DNA of 64,000 nt from an uncultured bacterium (GTDB taxonomy: Bacteria > Bacteroidota > Bacteroidia > Chitinophagales > Chitinophagaceae): assembly GCA_903826405.1 (NCBI GenBank), contig CAIKEH010000005.1:62001-126000 (forward strand), given 5' to 3'. The translations under genes and the position numbers were made by a program. Each line of letters begins with the position of its first letter. Positions within the stretch are counted from its first letter, which is position 1. The notes under the pieces were generated by a model. It did not search any database, was not told the DNA's origin, and saw only the letters and a program-made list of their open reading frames with translations. This document shows, piece by piece, positions 9,134 through 19,452 of the stretch.

Positions 9134-11236
9134 TCATAAACGGATGACAGTGCCTGCGTAGAAGTTCCTTCCCGGCGCTGGGTTGAAATAACGTTTCCCG
9201 AAGGCATTCAGGTCGTTACCCAGACTGTATAGTACATTACCTGCATTGTCCACGCCTGCAAAAACGTCCAGCCTGGTCCTGCCGACCTGACCCTTCCATC
9301 CAGCCTTGAATTGCCAGAGCGAATAGGACCCGGCGTAAACATCATTGGCATCTGTCAGGGGGATCCGTCCCGTATAACTGAACGTGGAACTCAGATAACA
9401 ATGTATTAAGAACGAAAGGTCCATCCCTGTAACCACTTGCTGCCGGGGCACGCCGGTGAGTTCCTTTCCGGAATAGTCCGTGTTACCGGACTTGTAATCC
9501 TTGAAATGAAAATCGGACAAGGTGATGCTGGACCACAATTTGAGTGACTGGAAAGATCGTGATGACGTATTCAACCAAGGATATCCCTCGATCCAGGCTT
9601 CTATTCCTGATTGACGGGTTCCACCGGAATTGATGAAATACTCAGATCCGGATGAATTTGTGCGTCGGGCGATGGCCTGCTGAAGATCGAATCGGAATGC
9701 TGTGAGATCGACCTGTAATCGATTGTGGATGATCGATAGTTTTAACCCTGTCTCCCAACTCCATCCATACTCTGCCTGCAGGTCGGTCCGAAAGCCTCCG
9801 GCAGAGGGCCGCACCTCTGCTATGGAGGGGGGGGAGAATCCTTTACTCACCGAAGCATGCATACTCCAAGTTGAGTATGGATGAAATAGCAGCGCCACCC
9901 GGGGCACCCAACGGTTATTGAAGTCAATTGGCACCTTCCCAACCATGGGCTGACCTATTATCCTTTCCAGATCGTAACGGAAATGGTTCAAGCTTACTCC
10001 AGCCTGTACAAGAAGATTGCGGAAAGGCTCCCATTCCACTTGGGTGAAAAGGAATGCCTGCAAAGCATTCACCCTGTCGCGAACCAGGTTCCCGTCCGGA
10101 GTCCCACCGTTGTTCCCGGTCGAATCTATCCGGTACCAACCATGGTCCCATTCAGCACCCACGAGCCATTTATATGGGGTGTTTCCCAGCGAACCTGAAT
10201 GGACGAGTTTGGTACGCAAGGAAAGGTTCTTCTCGTCACGTTGCTCATAGTTGGTGATGAAAGGATTCCTGAAATCGGTATGTGAGAAAAGGGAAGACAG
10301 GGTCAGGTTCCAGGAATCCGAAATACAGAATTCATCCGTTGCACCTGCGATCAGGCTTCGGTTCCGCACGCTGGCATGTTGTGCCGATGCGGAAGGGGTC
10401 GCGGGAGTGGCCGGTCGCGCCATGCGTGGATCTGCATCCAACTGTTTCTGCGTCAGCCCACCTGGCGTTTTGTAATACAAATCGCTATACAGTAATAACG
10501 CACTGATCAGATTACGATCACCGGTTTTCCATAGCAAATCACCTTGTACGACATCACGACGCGAACTACTGTTCTCCCGATATCCATCAGACTGCTGATG
10601 TGCCTGTGTGATCTGCCATTGTACTTTCTTGCCACCACCCCTCCATGCGAGGTGTTCAGCAAATAGCCCATAACTTCCTCCAGTGATCCCGGCGGAAAGG
10701 GAATTCGATTTTCCTTGTGGATCCCTGGACAACGTATCCAACCTGGAACGCAGGACAACTACTCCCCCGGTATTGGCGCCATAAAGGCTGCCAGCAGGAC
10801 CTCTGATGATCTCGATCCCCCCGAGGGTGTTCAGATCAACGAGATTGAGATAGGTATTCCCGCCTGCGTCTGTGAAGGGAAGATCGTTCCAATAAACTTT
10901 CACGTTTCGGACACCAAAGGGTGAACGAAGCAGACTTCCTCTCATCGACAGGCGATAACTGCCTGGCGACCTCTCTTCCATCCGTGTGCCGGGAATGGAA
11001 TTCAATGAAGGGACCAGCGAAGTGGGGGCATACCTGTTTAGATCTGATATTTGAAGGATACCAATGGAAGCAGGCACCTGCATCCTCTTCTTATTGGTTT
11101 CAAAACCCTTCACAGCAACTTCACCCAAATTTTGAACGGAATCCTTTGGGGAAATTCCTGTCCTCTGAGCCAACAAGGAAGACGCTATAACCAACATGGG
11201 AAAGAAGCAAGTGAAGCGGATGGAATATTTCCTCAT
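9134..11236 (-). CDS. TonB-dependent outer-membrane receptor
   Basis: This is an outer-membrane active transporter, 700 residues from the ATG at 11236. That start gives a signal peptide (MRKYSIRFTCFFPMLVIASS); an upstream in-frame ATG adds 21 unlikely residues. After the signal peptide, a TonB-box-like stretch (NLGEVAVKGFE) leads into the plug domain, which holds the typical GGIEIIRGPAGSLYGANTGG motif near residues 130-150. A 22-stranded barrel with aromatic girdles follows. The sequence is most like the FecA/BtuB/siderophore-receptor branch. It has no SusC-type carboxypeptidase-like N-terminal domain and no SusD partner. The ligand is unknown. The response regulator gene follows on the same strand. 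Confidence 0.93.
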   Translation of the reverse strand: MRKYSIRFTCFFPMLVIASSLLAQRTGISPKDSVQNLGEVAVKGFETNKKRMQVPASIGILQISDLNRYAPTSLVPSLNSIPGTRMEERSPGSYRLSMRGSLLRSPFGVRNVKVYWNDLPFTDAGGNTYLNLVDLNTLGGIEIIRGPAGSLYGANTGGVVVLRSRLDTLSRDPQGKSNSLSAGITGGSYGLFAEHLAWRGGGKKVQWQITQAHQQSDGYRENSSSRRDVVQGDLLWKTGDRNLISALLLYSDLYYKTPGGLTQKQLDADPRMARPATPATPSASAQHASVRNRSLIAGATDEFCISDSWNLTLSSLFSHTDFRNPFITNYEQRDEKNLSLRTKLVHSGSLGNTPYKWLVGAEWDHGWYRIDSTGNNGGTPDGNLVRDRVNALQAFLFTQVEWEPFRNLLVQAGVSLNHFRYDLERIIGQPMVGKVPIDFNNRWVPRVALLFHPYSTWSMHASVSKGFSPPSIAEVRPSAGGFRTDLQAEYGWSWETGLKLSIIHNRLQVDLTAFRFDLQQAIARRTNSSGSEYFINSGGTRQSGIEAWIEGYPWLNTSSRSFQSLKLWSSITLSDFHFKDYKSGNTDYSGKELTGVPRQQVVTGMDLSFLIHCYLSSTFSYTGRIPLTDANDVYAGSYSLWQFKAGWKGQVGRTRLDVFAGVDNAGNVLYSLGNDLNAFGKRYFNPAPGRNFYAGTVIRL

Positions 11237-11349
11237 CTTAATATAAATATCGGACGACGGTGTTGAAGATGGCAGGAAGAAGTCCAGCGAAAGCTGCATT
11301 CATGAGGCAAAAAACCGGAAGCACCTAGATGTTAAAGGCTTCTTCCCGA

Positions 11350-12336
11350 TCACTTTTTCATGTACATGACTTCCTTGATCAATTTGACGGTACGAGTAAC
11401 ATCAGGCAGAAAAGCTGCGACCAGATTGGGAGCGTAATGCATGGGCGCATCAGCTGAAGTGATCCTGCGCACGGGAGCATCCAGATAATCGAAAGCCTCT
11501 TTTTGGATCCGGTATGCGATCTCTGAGGAAATGGAGGCAAAAGGCCATTGCTCCTCTACGACAACCAGCCTATTCGTCTTCTTTACGGACTCGAATATTG
11601 TGTGCCAGTCGAGCGGCCTGATGGTCCGAAGATCGATCACCTCAGCGCTTACTCCTTCTTTCTCAAGTTCATCCGCGGCCGCTAATGCCACTTTCATCAT
11701 CTTGTTGAAGGAAACGACCGTGACATCACGACCGGATTTCTTTATATCGGCCTTACCAATGGGGATCAGGTATTCCTCCTCTGGCACTTCTCCTTTGTCT
11801 CCATACATCACCTCACTTTCCATGAAAATGACCGGATCATCGTCGCGGATGGCAGACTTGAGCAATCCCTTTGCATCATAAGGATTGGATACGGATATCA
11901 CCTTGATGCCGGGTATGTTCGCATACATGCTTTCAAAGGCATTGGAGTGTTGTGCACCCAGTTGACCTGCGGAGCCGTTCGCTCCACGGAAAACGATCGG
12001 GCAACCCACTTGTCCCCCGCTCATGGCCAGCATTTTGGAAGCGGTATTGAAGATCTGGTCAAGAGAAAGCAAGGCAAAATTCCAAGTCATGTATTCCACA
12101 ATAGGGCGAAGTCCATTTTGAGCGGCACCAACGGCGACGCCAGTGAAACCCAACTCTGCAATAGGAGTGTCAATGATCCTTTTAGGGCCGAATTCTTCCA
12201 ACATGCCTTGGCTGACCTTGTAGGCACCATTGTATTCAGCAACTTCCTCCCCCATCAAAAAGACCCGCTCATCCCTCCTCATTTCCTCGGTCATTGCTTC
12301 ACGAAGGGCTTCACGGAATGCGATTACTCTTGCCAT
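11350..12336 (-). CDS. pdhB: Pyruvate dehydrogenase E1 component, beta subunit
   Basis: This is the beta subunit of the thiamin-diphosphate-dependent E1 of the pyruvate dehydrogenase complex, which decarboxylates pyruvate and passes acetyl to lipoyl-E2. It has 328 residues, the normal length. The ATG at 12336 was chosen because it begins the conserved N-terminus (MARVIAFREALREAM). The cofactor-contacting glutamate region is FLMGEEVAEYNGAYKVSQG. Other E1-beta signatures are SAGQLGAQHSNAFE and the C-terminal transketolase domain (EVIDLRTIRPLDW, VVVEEQWPFASISSE). A full Bacteroidota promoter lies 22 bases upstream of the start. The alpha subunit and E2 are not in the window, so the complex is encoded at scattered sites. 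Confidence 0.95.
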   Translation of the reverse strand: MARVIAFREALREAMTEEMRRDERVFLMGEEVAEYNGAYKVSQGMLEEFGPKRIIDTPIAELGFTGVAVGAAQNGLRPIVEYMTWNFALLSLDQIFNTASKMLAMSGGQVGCPIVFRGANGSAGQLGAQHSNAFESMYANIPGIKVISVSNPYDAKGLLKSAIRDDDPVIFMESEVMYGDKGEVPEEEYLIPIGKADIKKSGRDVTVVSFNKMMKVALAAADELEKEGVSAEVIDLRTIRPLDWHTIFESVKKTNRLVVVEEQWPFASISSEIAYRIQKEAFDYLDAPVRRITSADAPMHYAPNLVAAFLPDVTRTVKLIKEVMYMKK

Positions 12337-12643
12337 AATTATTGATTGAACAGGGGGCAAAATTATCATTTGGAAGGCATTCCCCCAAAAGTTGTTTAGT
12401 CCCCAAACTATTTCGACCAGTAAATCTTGTAGCGCCATTCCACCTTGCTTCCCAACGTTTTGCAGCTTTTGCCTGATGTCTAAAAATCAAGAATGCTGTT
12501 GAACCATTGCCAGAAAAAGGAGTGGGAAATCATTTCAGGAAAGAAAAGAAGCGGAATCAAGAAAGTGTTTACTTGTATTGAGGGAATCCGCGGGTAGGCA
12601 CAAAGGATGATGTGTCGTTCTTTCACCCGAGGATTCGGTGAAA
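12337..12643. other. Intergenic, holds the pdhB promoter and a thiolase 3' hairpin
   Basis: This gap is 307 bases. Its left end carries the pdhB promoter (12358-12390). At the right edge, touching the thiolase stop, TTTCACC (12621-12627) can pair with GGTGAAA (12637-12643). This 7-bp stem lacks a T-run, so it is only a possible transcript 3' structure. The rest holds no credible coding frame or RNA gene. Confidence 0.5.
12358..12390 (-). promoter_or_regulatory. Bacteroidota promoter for pdhB
   Basis: On the minus strand, TTTTG (12386-12390) is followed by a 20-base spacer and TAATTTTG (12358-12365), a full match to the primary sigma factor consensus of the phylum. The expected transcription start leaves a leader of roughly 15-18 bases before the pdhB ATG. 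Confidence 0.7.
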
Positions 12644-13822
12644 TCAAAGGCTCTCAATGACCATCGCGCTAGCACCTCCTCCACCGTTACAAATGCCGGC
12701 AGCACCAAATTGTTTTCCATTCACTTTGAGCACATTGAGGAGTGTGACGATGATCCGGGCGCCACTGCAACCTAAAGGATGTCCGAGGGAAACGGCTCCG
12801 CCATGTACATTGACTTTTTCAGGATCCAATTGCAAACGCTTCGTATTTTCTATACCTACCACAGAGAATGCCTCATTGATCTCCCAAAAATCGATCTCGG
12901 TCATGGTCAATCCGGATTTCTCAACTGCTTTTGGCAATGCCAACGAAGGCGATGTGGTGAACCACTCCGGTGCCTGTTCGGCGTCAGCATAGGAAAGGAT
13001 CCTTCCGATCGGATGCAGTCCAAGTGAATCTGCTTTCTCCTTGCTCATCAGGAGGACTGCAGCCGCGCCATCATTCATGGCACTGGCATTGGCCGCGGTG
13101 ACGGTGCCACCCTCCTCAAAAGCCGAACTTAGCCTGGGTATCTTGTCAAAATCCACTTTATACGGCTCTTCATCCCTGTCGACCAGGACAGGTACCCCTT
13201 TCCTCTGCGGTATCTGTACAGGGACCACTTCATTCTTGAAAAGACCCAATTCCCAGGCACGTTGGCTCCGCTTATAGCTGCCGATTGCAAAAGCATCCTG
13301 TTGCTCACGGGAGATGCCACATGAGGAAGCGCAGAATTCCGCTGCGAACCCCATCGCCTTCCCATCATAAACATCTGTCAGCCCGTCCCTTTTGAGTCCA
13401 TCTATCAATTCAGCGTTCCCGTAACGGTTGCCCCATCGCATGGTAGGAACATAAAAAGGAACATTACTCATGCTCTCCATTCCACCAGCGATAATAACAT
13501 CAGCATCGCCGAGCTGGATGGATTGTGCCCCCAGAGCGATCGACTTCATTCCACTGGCACATACCTTGTTTACAGTTGTACAGTTGACCGAATGGGGCAA
13601 ACCGGCCAAAGTGGAAACCTGACGAGCAGGTGCCTGTCCCAGGTTCGCCTGTAGAACGGAACCCATGATCAGATCCTCCACCTGATCCGCAGAAACTCCC
13701 GATCGCTCCAATGCTGCCCTGACGACCAATGCTCCCAACTGAGGAGCACTGAGATCTTTCAAGACTCCACCGAAACTTCCTATCGGCGTGCGAACGGCGG
13801 ATAGGATATAAACTTCACGCAT
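12644..13822 (-). CDS. Acetyl-CoA acetyltransferase (thiolase)
   Basis: Thiolase II-type enzyme, 392 residues, which condenses or cleaves acetoacetyl-CoA (biosynthetic type) or other 3-ketoacyl-CoAs. The ATG at 13822 gives the canonical N-terminus (MREVYILSAVRTPIGSFGG); an earlier in-frame ATG would add 32 residues with no family match. The acyl-accepting cysteine is C88 in NKVCASGMKS, the catalytic histidine is H348 in LGHPLGCSGAR, and the second cysteine is C378 in GICNGGGGAS. All are intact. The gene lies 92 bases downstream of pullulanase on the same strand, with pdhB further downstream. Its context suggests acetyl-CoA metabolism rather than a dedicated beta-oxidation operon. Confidence 0.94.
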   Translation of the reverse strand: MREVYILSAVRTPIGSFGGVLKDLSAPQLGALVVRAALERSGVSADQVEDLIMGSVLQANLGQAPARQVSTLAGLPHSVNCTTVNKVCASGMKSIALGAQSIQLGDADVIIAGGMESMSNVPFYVPTMRWGNRYGNAELIDGLKRDGLTDVYDGKAMGFAAEFCASSCGISREQQDAFAIGSYKRSQRAWELGLFKNEVVPVQIPQRKGVPVLVDRDEEPYKVDFDKIPRLSSAFEEGGTVTAANASAMNDGAAAVLLMSKEKADSLGLHPIGRILSYADAEQAPEWFTTSPSLALPKAVEKSGLTMTEIDFWEINEAFSVVGIENTKRLQLDPEKVNVHGGAVSLGHPLGCSGARIIVTLLNVLKVNGKQFGAAGICNGGGGASAMVIESL

Positions 13823-13914
13823 GTTGGATGAATGAAAGACGAAGTTAGGAATTAGTAAGATCCATGAATTCCGGATTATGAAACGCCCTTCGGAATTCGG
13901 AATCCTCTGACCAC

Positions 13915-15900
13915 TCATTGGAAAAAAACTGAACCCGCATGAGGTTTAATCATGATAGAATCTCCAGCATGCACATTCTTAACTGTTCTGTTGTTCGATA
14001 CGAAAACCTTCCATTTCCCTTTTGGCGAAGGCACCTGTTGTGATGAACCGCTTCCATTCAGGACCACTAAGATTTTTTTCCAGGTATCCCCCACCGCTCC
14101 ACCATTTATGGTATAAGCCACGACTCCGTCCTGAGTATCCAGGAAACGAATGTTTTTTTGGATGTCCGCTGAGGAAGTCATGCGAAAAGAAGGATGTGCT
14201 CTCCGCATGTATAGGATTGTACGGACGAACCTGAATAGATCTTCGTTCTTTGTCTTCATGTCCCAATCGATCGCATTGACGCCGTCGCCGGATTCAAATG
14301 AATTTTCCACTCCATGCTTGGTCCTCAGCATCTCGGTTCCCGCATGCAGGAATGGGATACCCTGGGAAGTCAGTACGATCAACAATGCTAGACGATGCAT
14401 TTCTTTCAGTGTCGATTCATCCGCATCCGGACAGGACAGTGCCAGTTTATCTCTGAGCACATGATTGTCGTGGCATTCGCAATAGGTGATGGTTTGTCCG
14501 GGTGAGGATGCATAAGGCGCTTTGGAGTAGTTGACTTTTGTATAATCCACCTGATCGTGTCTGGTTGAGGCAACGATCCCGAAACGGATACTCTGCTCCA
14601 TTCCTGATTTTCCGCTGACGAATCCCCTGTCTGCATGCTCAAAAACACTGCCTTTGATACCATCCCTGATATCATCGCTGAAAACGGCGATACCATCTAG
14701 TTTAGATGCATTTGCCTTTAGGGCACGAAGGGAATCCGGCAAAGGACAGGCGCCGGCCGTCCATCCCTCACCGTAGAGAAGCATGTCGGGGCGGAGCTTC
14801 CTGAGTTCAGACGAAATGATGTTCATGGTTTTTATGTCGTGAACACCCATCAGGTCGAAGCGGAAGCCATCCATATGATAATCCATCATCCAGTGGACAG
14901 CAGATTCCAGGATGAACTTGCGCACCATAGGTCGTTCACTAGCGGTTTCATTTCCACAAGCCGTTGCATTGGAAAAATCACCCTTTGCATCCTGGCGGTA
15001 AAAATATCCTGGCACCAATTGATTGAACGATGAAGTACTTGCGGACATAGTATGGTTGTACACCACGTCCATGACCACTTTCAATCCCTGCTGGTGCATT
15101 GCCTGGATCATCGTTTTGAGTTCACGTACCCTCGTTAATCCGTCATCAGCCCTGGTCGCGTAAGACCCTTCAGGAGCATTGTAGTTGAGGGGATCGTACC
15201 CCCAGTTGTAAGCAGGTGTATCGGGGCGGGACTCATCCACCGAGCTGAAGTCGAATACGGGCAACAGGTGTACATGGGTAACGCCGAGATCACGTATATG
15301 GTCCAGTCCAGTGGAGAGACCGGCTTTATTTCGTGTACCCGTCTCTGCTAATCCCATGTATTTCCCCTTATGCAGGATGCCAGAGGACGGATCGATGCTG
15401 GCGTCACGTACATGTAGTTCATAAATAATGGCATCATTGGGGTTCCCACTTTTCCTTGTCGAGAAAATGGCTTTGTCATTTTCCCAGCCCGAAGGATCAG
15501 CCTTGGTCGGATCGGCCACCAGGCCCCTCTTCCCATTCGTTCCCACGGCACGTGCGTAGGGATCGGGAACCTCAGCGGACCATTTGCCGTTGATCCTGAC
15601 CCGAAAAACATAGAAAGTTCCGGAAAGGTCCTCCATCAATTCTGCACGCCAGGTTCCCTGCACATCCCTTCGCAAAGATTCACGTCTTTTCGGATCACCC
15701 CCTGTACCTGAATCATAGAATATGACCTCAGCCTCCTCGGCAGGCGGGGACCATAATACGAATACGGACCTGTCCTTTGCATAAGTAAGGCCAAGATCCG
15801 AGCCCTCATAGACCGGATAGGAATCCAGATCCCTGATTTGTGCTATGGTCATCATTGATAACAGGGTCAAAACATACGATATACTCAAATGTTTGATCAT
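13915..15900 (-). CDS. pulA: Type I pullulanase (GH13), secreted or periplasmic
   Basis: Debranching enzyme that hydrolyses alpha-1,6 bonds in pullulan, glycogen or starch. It has 661 residues with an N-terminal signal peptide (MIKHLSISYVLTLLSMMTIA). A CBM48-like domain lies at about residues 35-120. The pullulanase signature YNWGYDP precedes the catalytic barrel. The catalytic triad is intact: nucleophile D349 in DGFRFDLMG, acid/base E378 in LLYGEGW, and D478 in ECHDNH. The C-terminus is a small beta domain. Its start is 21 bases downstream of the pckG stop, so the two are probably co-transcribed. The pairing with gluconeogenic PEP carboxykinase suggests carbohydrate-reserve use, which is inference. 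Confidence 0.95.
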   Translation of the reverse strand: MIKHLSISYVLTLLSMMTIAQIRDLDSYPVYEGSDLGLTYAKDRSVFVLWSPPAEEAEVIFYDSGTGGDPKRRESLRRDVQGTWRAELMEDLSGTFYVFRVRINGKWSAEVPDPYARAVGTNGKRGLVADPTKADPSGWENDKAIFSTRKSGNPNDAIIYELHVRDASIDPSSGILHKGKYMGLAETGTRNKAGLSTGLDHIRDLGVTHVHLLPVFDFSSVDESRPDTPAYNWGYDPLNYNAPEGSYATRADDGLTRVRELKTMIQAMHQQGLKVVMDVVYNHTMSASTSSFNQLVPGYFYRQDAKGDFSNATACGNETASERPMVRKFILESAVHWMMDYHMDGFRFDLMGVHDIKTMNIISSELRKLRPDMLLYGEGWTAGACPLPDSLRALKANASKLDGIAVFSDDIRDGIKGSVFEHADRGFVSGKSGMEQSIRFGIVASTRHDQVDYTKVNYSKAPYASSPGQTITYCECHDNHVLRDKLALSCPDADESTLKEMHRLALLIVLTSQGIPFLHAGTEMLRTKHGVENSFESGDGVNAIDWDMKTKNEDLFRFVRTILYMRRAHPSFRMTSSADIQKNIRFLDTQDGVVAYTINGGAVGDTWKKILVVLNGSGSSQQVPSPKGKWKVFVSNNRTVKNVHAGDSIMIKPHAGSVFFQ

Positions 15901-15921
15901 GCAGGTTCTTTCATGATTGCT

Positions 15922-17763
15922 TCATATCCGTTCTGCTTCAAGGTACCAATGTTCGGGCGAACGCCATAGAGAAGAAAGAAGCAATTGTTGCAACAGGAAA
16001 TATTCCTTGGGAAGCCTGTCATACATTCTGGAGAAGAGTTCCTCATGTGCCAGGATCTCTGTTTTCCAAGCCTCTCGGTCCACCTCCATGATCCTGTCAT
16101 ATTCCTTTCGTTCGAAGGACAGGCCTTCCCAATCTATATCATCGTATTTAGGCATCCAGCCGATGGGGCTTTCAATAGCTGAGACCTCCCCGTTGATCCG
16201 TTCCACGATCCATTTCAGGACCCGCATGTTATGGCTGAAACCTGGCCATAGGAAATGGCCTGTATCGTCCTTTCGGAACCAGTTGACCCCGAAAATACGT
16301 GGAGGCTTGGGCAAGTTGCGTCCGAACTGCAACCAATGGTTGAAATAATCTGCCATATGATAACCACAGAAAGGAAGCATGGCAAACGGATCTCGACGCA
16401 CCTTGCCGATCTCACCAAAAGCAGCTGCGGTCATTTCGGAACCCATGGTAGATGCCAGATAAACACCATAATTCCAATTGAAGGCCTGGTATAATAAAGG
16501 GACCGTATTACTTCTGCGGCCCCCGAAAACGAATGCGCTGATGGGAACCCCTTCCGGATTTTCCCAATCTGCATCTATGCAGGGGTTCTGGCGCGCTGGG
16601 GCGGTGAAACGGGCATTGGGATGTGCTACAGTTCCACCTTTTTTCGGATCGTATGGAGACCCATGCCAGTCGATCACGTCCTTCGGAACTTCATCTGTTA
16701 AACCTTCCCACCATACATCCCCTTCTGGAGTTACACCCACGTTTGTGAAGATGGCATTGCTCCTGATGGTCGCCATCGCATTGGGATTGGTTCTGGCATT
16801 GGTACCTGGTGCCACTCCGAAATAGCCATATTCAGGATTGATGGCGTAAAGGCCGCCATCCTTACCCGGCTTGATCCAGGCGATGTCATCACCCACTGTG
16901 GTCACTTTCCATCCCGACATTTCAGCGGGAGGTATCAGCATGGCGAAATTGGTCTTGCCACAAGCACTGGGGAATGCCGCTGCGATGTATTCCTTCTTTC
17001 CCTTGGGACTTTCCACGCCCATGATGAGCATGTGTTCCGCAAGCCATCCTTCTTCAGCGGCCATCACGGAAGCAATGCGCAGTGCAAGGCATTTTTTTCC
17101 GAGCAAGGCGTTTCCTCCGTATCCAGACCCGTAGGAAACGATCGACCTGTCTTCGGGATAATGAACGATATATTTGGTCTCCCGGTTGCAGGGCCAGGCC
17201 ACATCATTCTGACCCGCTTCCAGTGGGGCTCCAACGGAATGCAGACACTTGATGTAATCCCCATCTTCTCCTAATGCATCGATGACTGATCTTCCTATAC
17301 GAGTCATGATATGCATGTTCACCACCACATATTCCGAATCAGTGATCTCCACGCCAAATTTCGACAAGGGCGATCCCAACGGCCCCATACAGAAAGGGAT
17401 CACGTACATAGTACGGCCTTTCATGGCCCCACGGAACAATTCCTTCATACGGACCTTCATCTCCCGGGGTTCTACCCAGTTATTGGTCGGTCCTGCATCT
17501 TCCTTTTTCCTGCTGCAGATGTAAGTCCGATCTTCCACCCTGGCGACATCGCTGGGATCCGTATTGCAAGCGAAGGAATGAGGCCATCTATCCGGGTGCA
17601 GACGATGGAATGTGCCCTTGGCAACCATCATTTCACATAGCTCATCATATTCCGCCGGCGAACCATCACACCATCGGACTCTGGATGGTTGGCATACTTC
17701 CTCCATTTCCTTCGCGAATTGCCGGAGCTCGGCGTGTCTGACCTCTTTCATGGGATCCAACAT
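15922..17763 (-). CDS. pckG: Phosphoenolpyruvate carboxykinase (GTP)
   Basis: Cytosolic enzyme converting oxaloacetate and GTP to PEP, CO2 and GDP, the entry step of gluconeogenesis. It has 613 residues, the normal length for the GTP class. The P-loop is [10 protein letters not shown] (C268, K270), with the hyper-reactive cysteine typical of the GTP enzyme. The oxaloacetate-binding region ([13 protein letters not shown]) and the GTP-site aromatic stretch near FNHWLQFG are present. The ATP-type enzyme common in other Bacteroidota has a different P-loop, so this is clearly the GTP class. It lies downstream of a glycosidase gene (88-base gap) and immediately upstream of pulA. Confidence 0.96.
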   Translation of the reverse strand: MLDPMKEVRHAELRQFAKEMEEVCQPSRVRWCDGSPAEYDELCEMMVAKGTFHRLHPDRWPHSFACNTDPSDVARVEDRTYICSRKKEDAGPTNNWVEPREMKVRMKELFRGAMKGRTMYVIPFCMGPLGSPLSKFGVEITDSEYVVVNMHIMTRIGRSVIDALGEDGDYIKCLHSVGAPLEAGQNDVAWPCNRETKYIVHYPEDRSIVSYGSGYGGNALLGKKCLALRIASVMAAEEGWLAEHMLIMGVESPKGKKEYIAAAFPSACGKTNFAMLIPPAEMSGWKVTTVGDDIAWIKPGKDGGLYAINPEYGYFGVAPGTNARTNPNAMATIRSNAIFTNVGVTPEGDVWWEGLTDEVPKDVIDWHGSPYDPKKGGTVAHPNARFTAPARQNPCIDADWENPEGVPISAFVFGGRRSNTVPLLYQAFNWNYGVYLASTMGSEMTAAAFGEIGKVRRDPFAMLPFCGYHMADYFNHWLQFGRNLPKPPRIFGVNWFRKDDTGHFLWPGFSHNMRVLKWIVERINGEVSAIESPIGWMPKYDDIDWEGLSFERKEYDRIMEVDREAWKTEILAHEELFSRMYDRLPKEYFLLQQLLLSSLWRSPEHWYLEAERI

Positions 17764-17851
17764 AATGCGGATGGTGTTAAGGTTTTAAAAAATCTTCTCA
17801 TAGGTTCTTCAACCTGTGTTCAATTTATCTAGTGCATCGAAACCTTCATCA

Positions 17852-19189
17852 TCATTTGACGAACTGGAGGAATACGATGTATGGACAGGCCACAGTTGTG
17901 AGATACAAGGGATTCTGTACCTCTCCATTTTCTGCAAAACATTCAACGGGTGCAACGTTCGTGCGCCCTTTTCTGTAATCATGCTCACGCAGATCGGCAA
18001 TGTATTCAGAAGCCAATCTGCGAGCGGCTGCAGGATCATGCCAAGAGATCGCATAGCAGACCCAACCTACCGGAGTGCCCCAATACCCGCCATTCTGGTA
18101 TTCCCCTTTGGCTGCATAGGAAAATTCCCACATGGAATCTGCACTGAAATCATCACCGAACGCCACATGTCTGATATTCCCATTATGTGAAAGCTTTCCC
18201 TTTAAATATGCTTCGCCAAGAGCCTTTGCCGCCCTAGCCCTGTCCGAACCCTCCAAAATATGCTCAAAAATGGCCAAGGCCGTTGACCATACATCCAATT
18301 GCCTGCTTTTCCCCGTAGAAGCACGCAACATGCCTTGCGTATCCTGGAATAACTCAGGAATGGCCACCTTGATCTTTACAGCGATCTGTCGACAGGAATC
18401 CGCCCTTCCCGCTTCCCCCACCAGATCAAGGCAATATGCCATTTCCCGAGCAGCAACGTACTTCAAAAGGGAAGGCATGCATAGGTACCCTGTGATCTGA
18501 ACAGCGTCACGAAATCCGAAATCCACCGCCCGCGTAGAATCATCAGTTCTAACGATGCCCTCGGGCCCTGCATCCGGAAGAGAAAAAGCCATTTCCAAAC
18601 GGTCCATCAAGGTCCTGCCATTAACCCTTTCCCTGAGTATACCTGCATCATTCGTCCCTTTTATGTACTCATACGCCATATGAATGAAATAGTATTGGTC
18701 GCAATAGGGCGGACGAGCGCCGAACTTGCCATCTCCTTGCGTCTTGGGGTCATAGGTGCCTGGGAAAAAAATCGGGACCATGTCATCGATACGGATATGA
18801 TCTGGGATGGCACCAAGGGGCACCTTACCGCCTGCAGTAGGAAATGTTTCATCACATTGTTTTGAAGCGGTGAACAAAAGCATCTCCTTTTGCTCTTTTA
18901 GCGTAACCATTCCCGTTCCTATAGACATCGCGTAATCGCGTATCCAGAAAGCGGGATAAGCTCCTCCACCTCCGGGCCTCACCAACGTGATCCCCGATCG
19001 GTTGGGTCCGAAATCCCTGGAGATCACCTGCCCTGGCCAGATCCTCGAACTATCCATCACGGCACTCGTCATGTCGTGCAGGAACCGGAGATCCTCCCGG
19101 TTCATGAGTGCCTGCCCCGGCTGGGCTTGGCTCTGGAATATGATCAATGTAGATATCGCAAGAAGGAAATGTCGAGAATATTCGAACAT
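17852..19189 (-). CDS. Secreted six-hairpin (alpha/alpha) glycosidase-like protein
   Basis: A 445-residue protein with a signal peptide (MFEYSRHFLLAISTLIIFQS). Its composition and motifs fit the (alpha/alpha)6-barrel, six-hairpin glycosidase superfamily. These include a WIRDYAMSIG segment near residue 82-91, which often carries a substrate-contacting Asp in such enzymes, and repeated helix pairs with W, D and E such as LDVWSTALAIFEHILEG and YWGTPVGWVCYAISW. I cannot assign a CAZy family; GH15-, GH125- and GH95-like folds all share these traits. A general acid and base cannot be named with confidence. The neighbouring pckG and pulA genes suggest a role in glycan or storage-polysaccharide breakdown. 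No SusC/D pair is nearby. Confidence 0.65.
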   Translation of the reverse strand: MFEYSRHFLLAISTLIIFQSQAQPGQALMNREDLRFLHDMTSAVMDSSRIWPGQVISRDFGPNRSGITLVRPGGGGAYPAFWIRDYAMSIGTGMVTLKEQKEMLLFTASKQCDETFPTAGGKVPLGAIPDHIRIDDMVPIFFPGTYDPKTQGDGKFGARPPYCDQYYFIHMAYEYIKGTNDAGILRERVNGRTLMDRLEMAFSLPDAGPEGIVRTDDSTRAVDFGFRDAVQITGYLCMPSLLKYVAAREMAYCLDLVGEAGRADSCRQIAVKIKVAIPELFQDTQGMLRASTGKSRQLDVWSTALAIFEHILEGSDRARAAKALGEAYLKGKLSHNGNIRHVAFGDDFSADSMWEFSYAAKGEYQNGGYWGTPVGWVCYAISWHDPAAARRLASEYIADLREHDYRKGRTNVAPVECFAENGEVQNPLYLTTVACPYIVFLQFVK

Positions 19190-19452
19190 GGCTCAGGATG
19201 AATTTTCTGATCAGCTTATGCTAAAAGTAGAGATTCCATTGCAAATGCCCCCCTTAGAAAATCGCTCCTTTATTCGAACGGCACCAAACTCCGTAATTAA
19301 CCCTCATAGATCATTCATCCGTTCAAGCTGATCCATGAAAAGTCCCAAAACCTTGTACCGAAATCCCATAACGGAGCCAATCGATTTTTGATAATCGTAA
19401 CTTAATCCCTGTTGCGGTGATCCGCAGAATCTTTAAAACTTAAAAAAAAATT

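Noticed and set aside
12621-12643. Hairpin at the thiolase stop as a terminator
   Set aside because: The stem is only 7 bp and no T-run follows on the minus strand; left as a possible 3' structure only.
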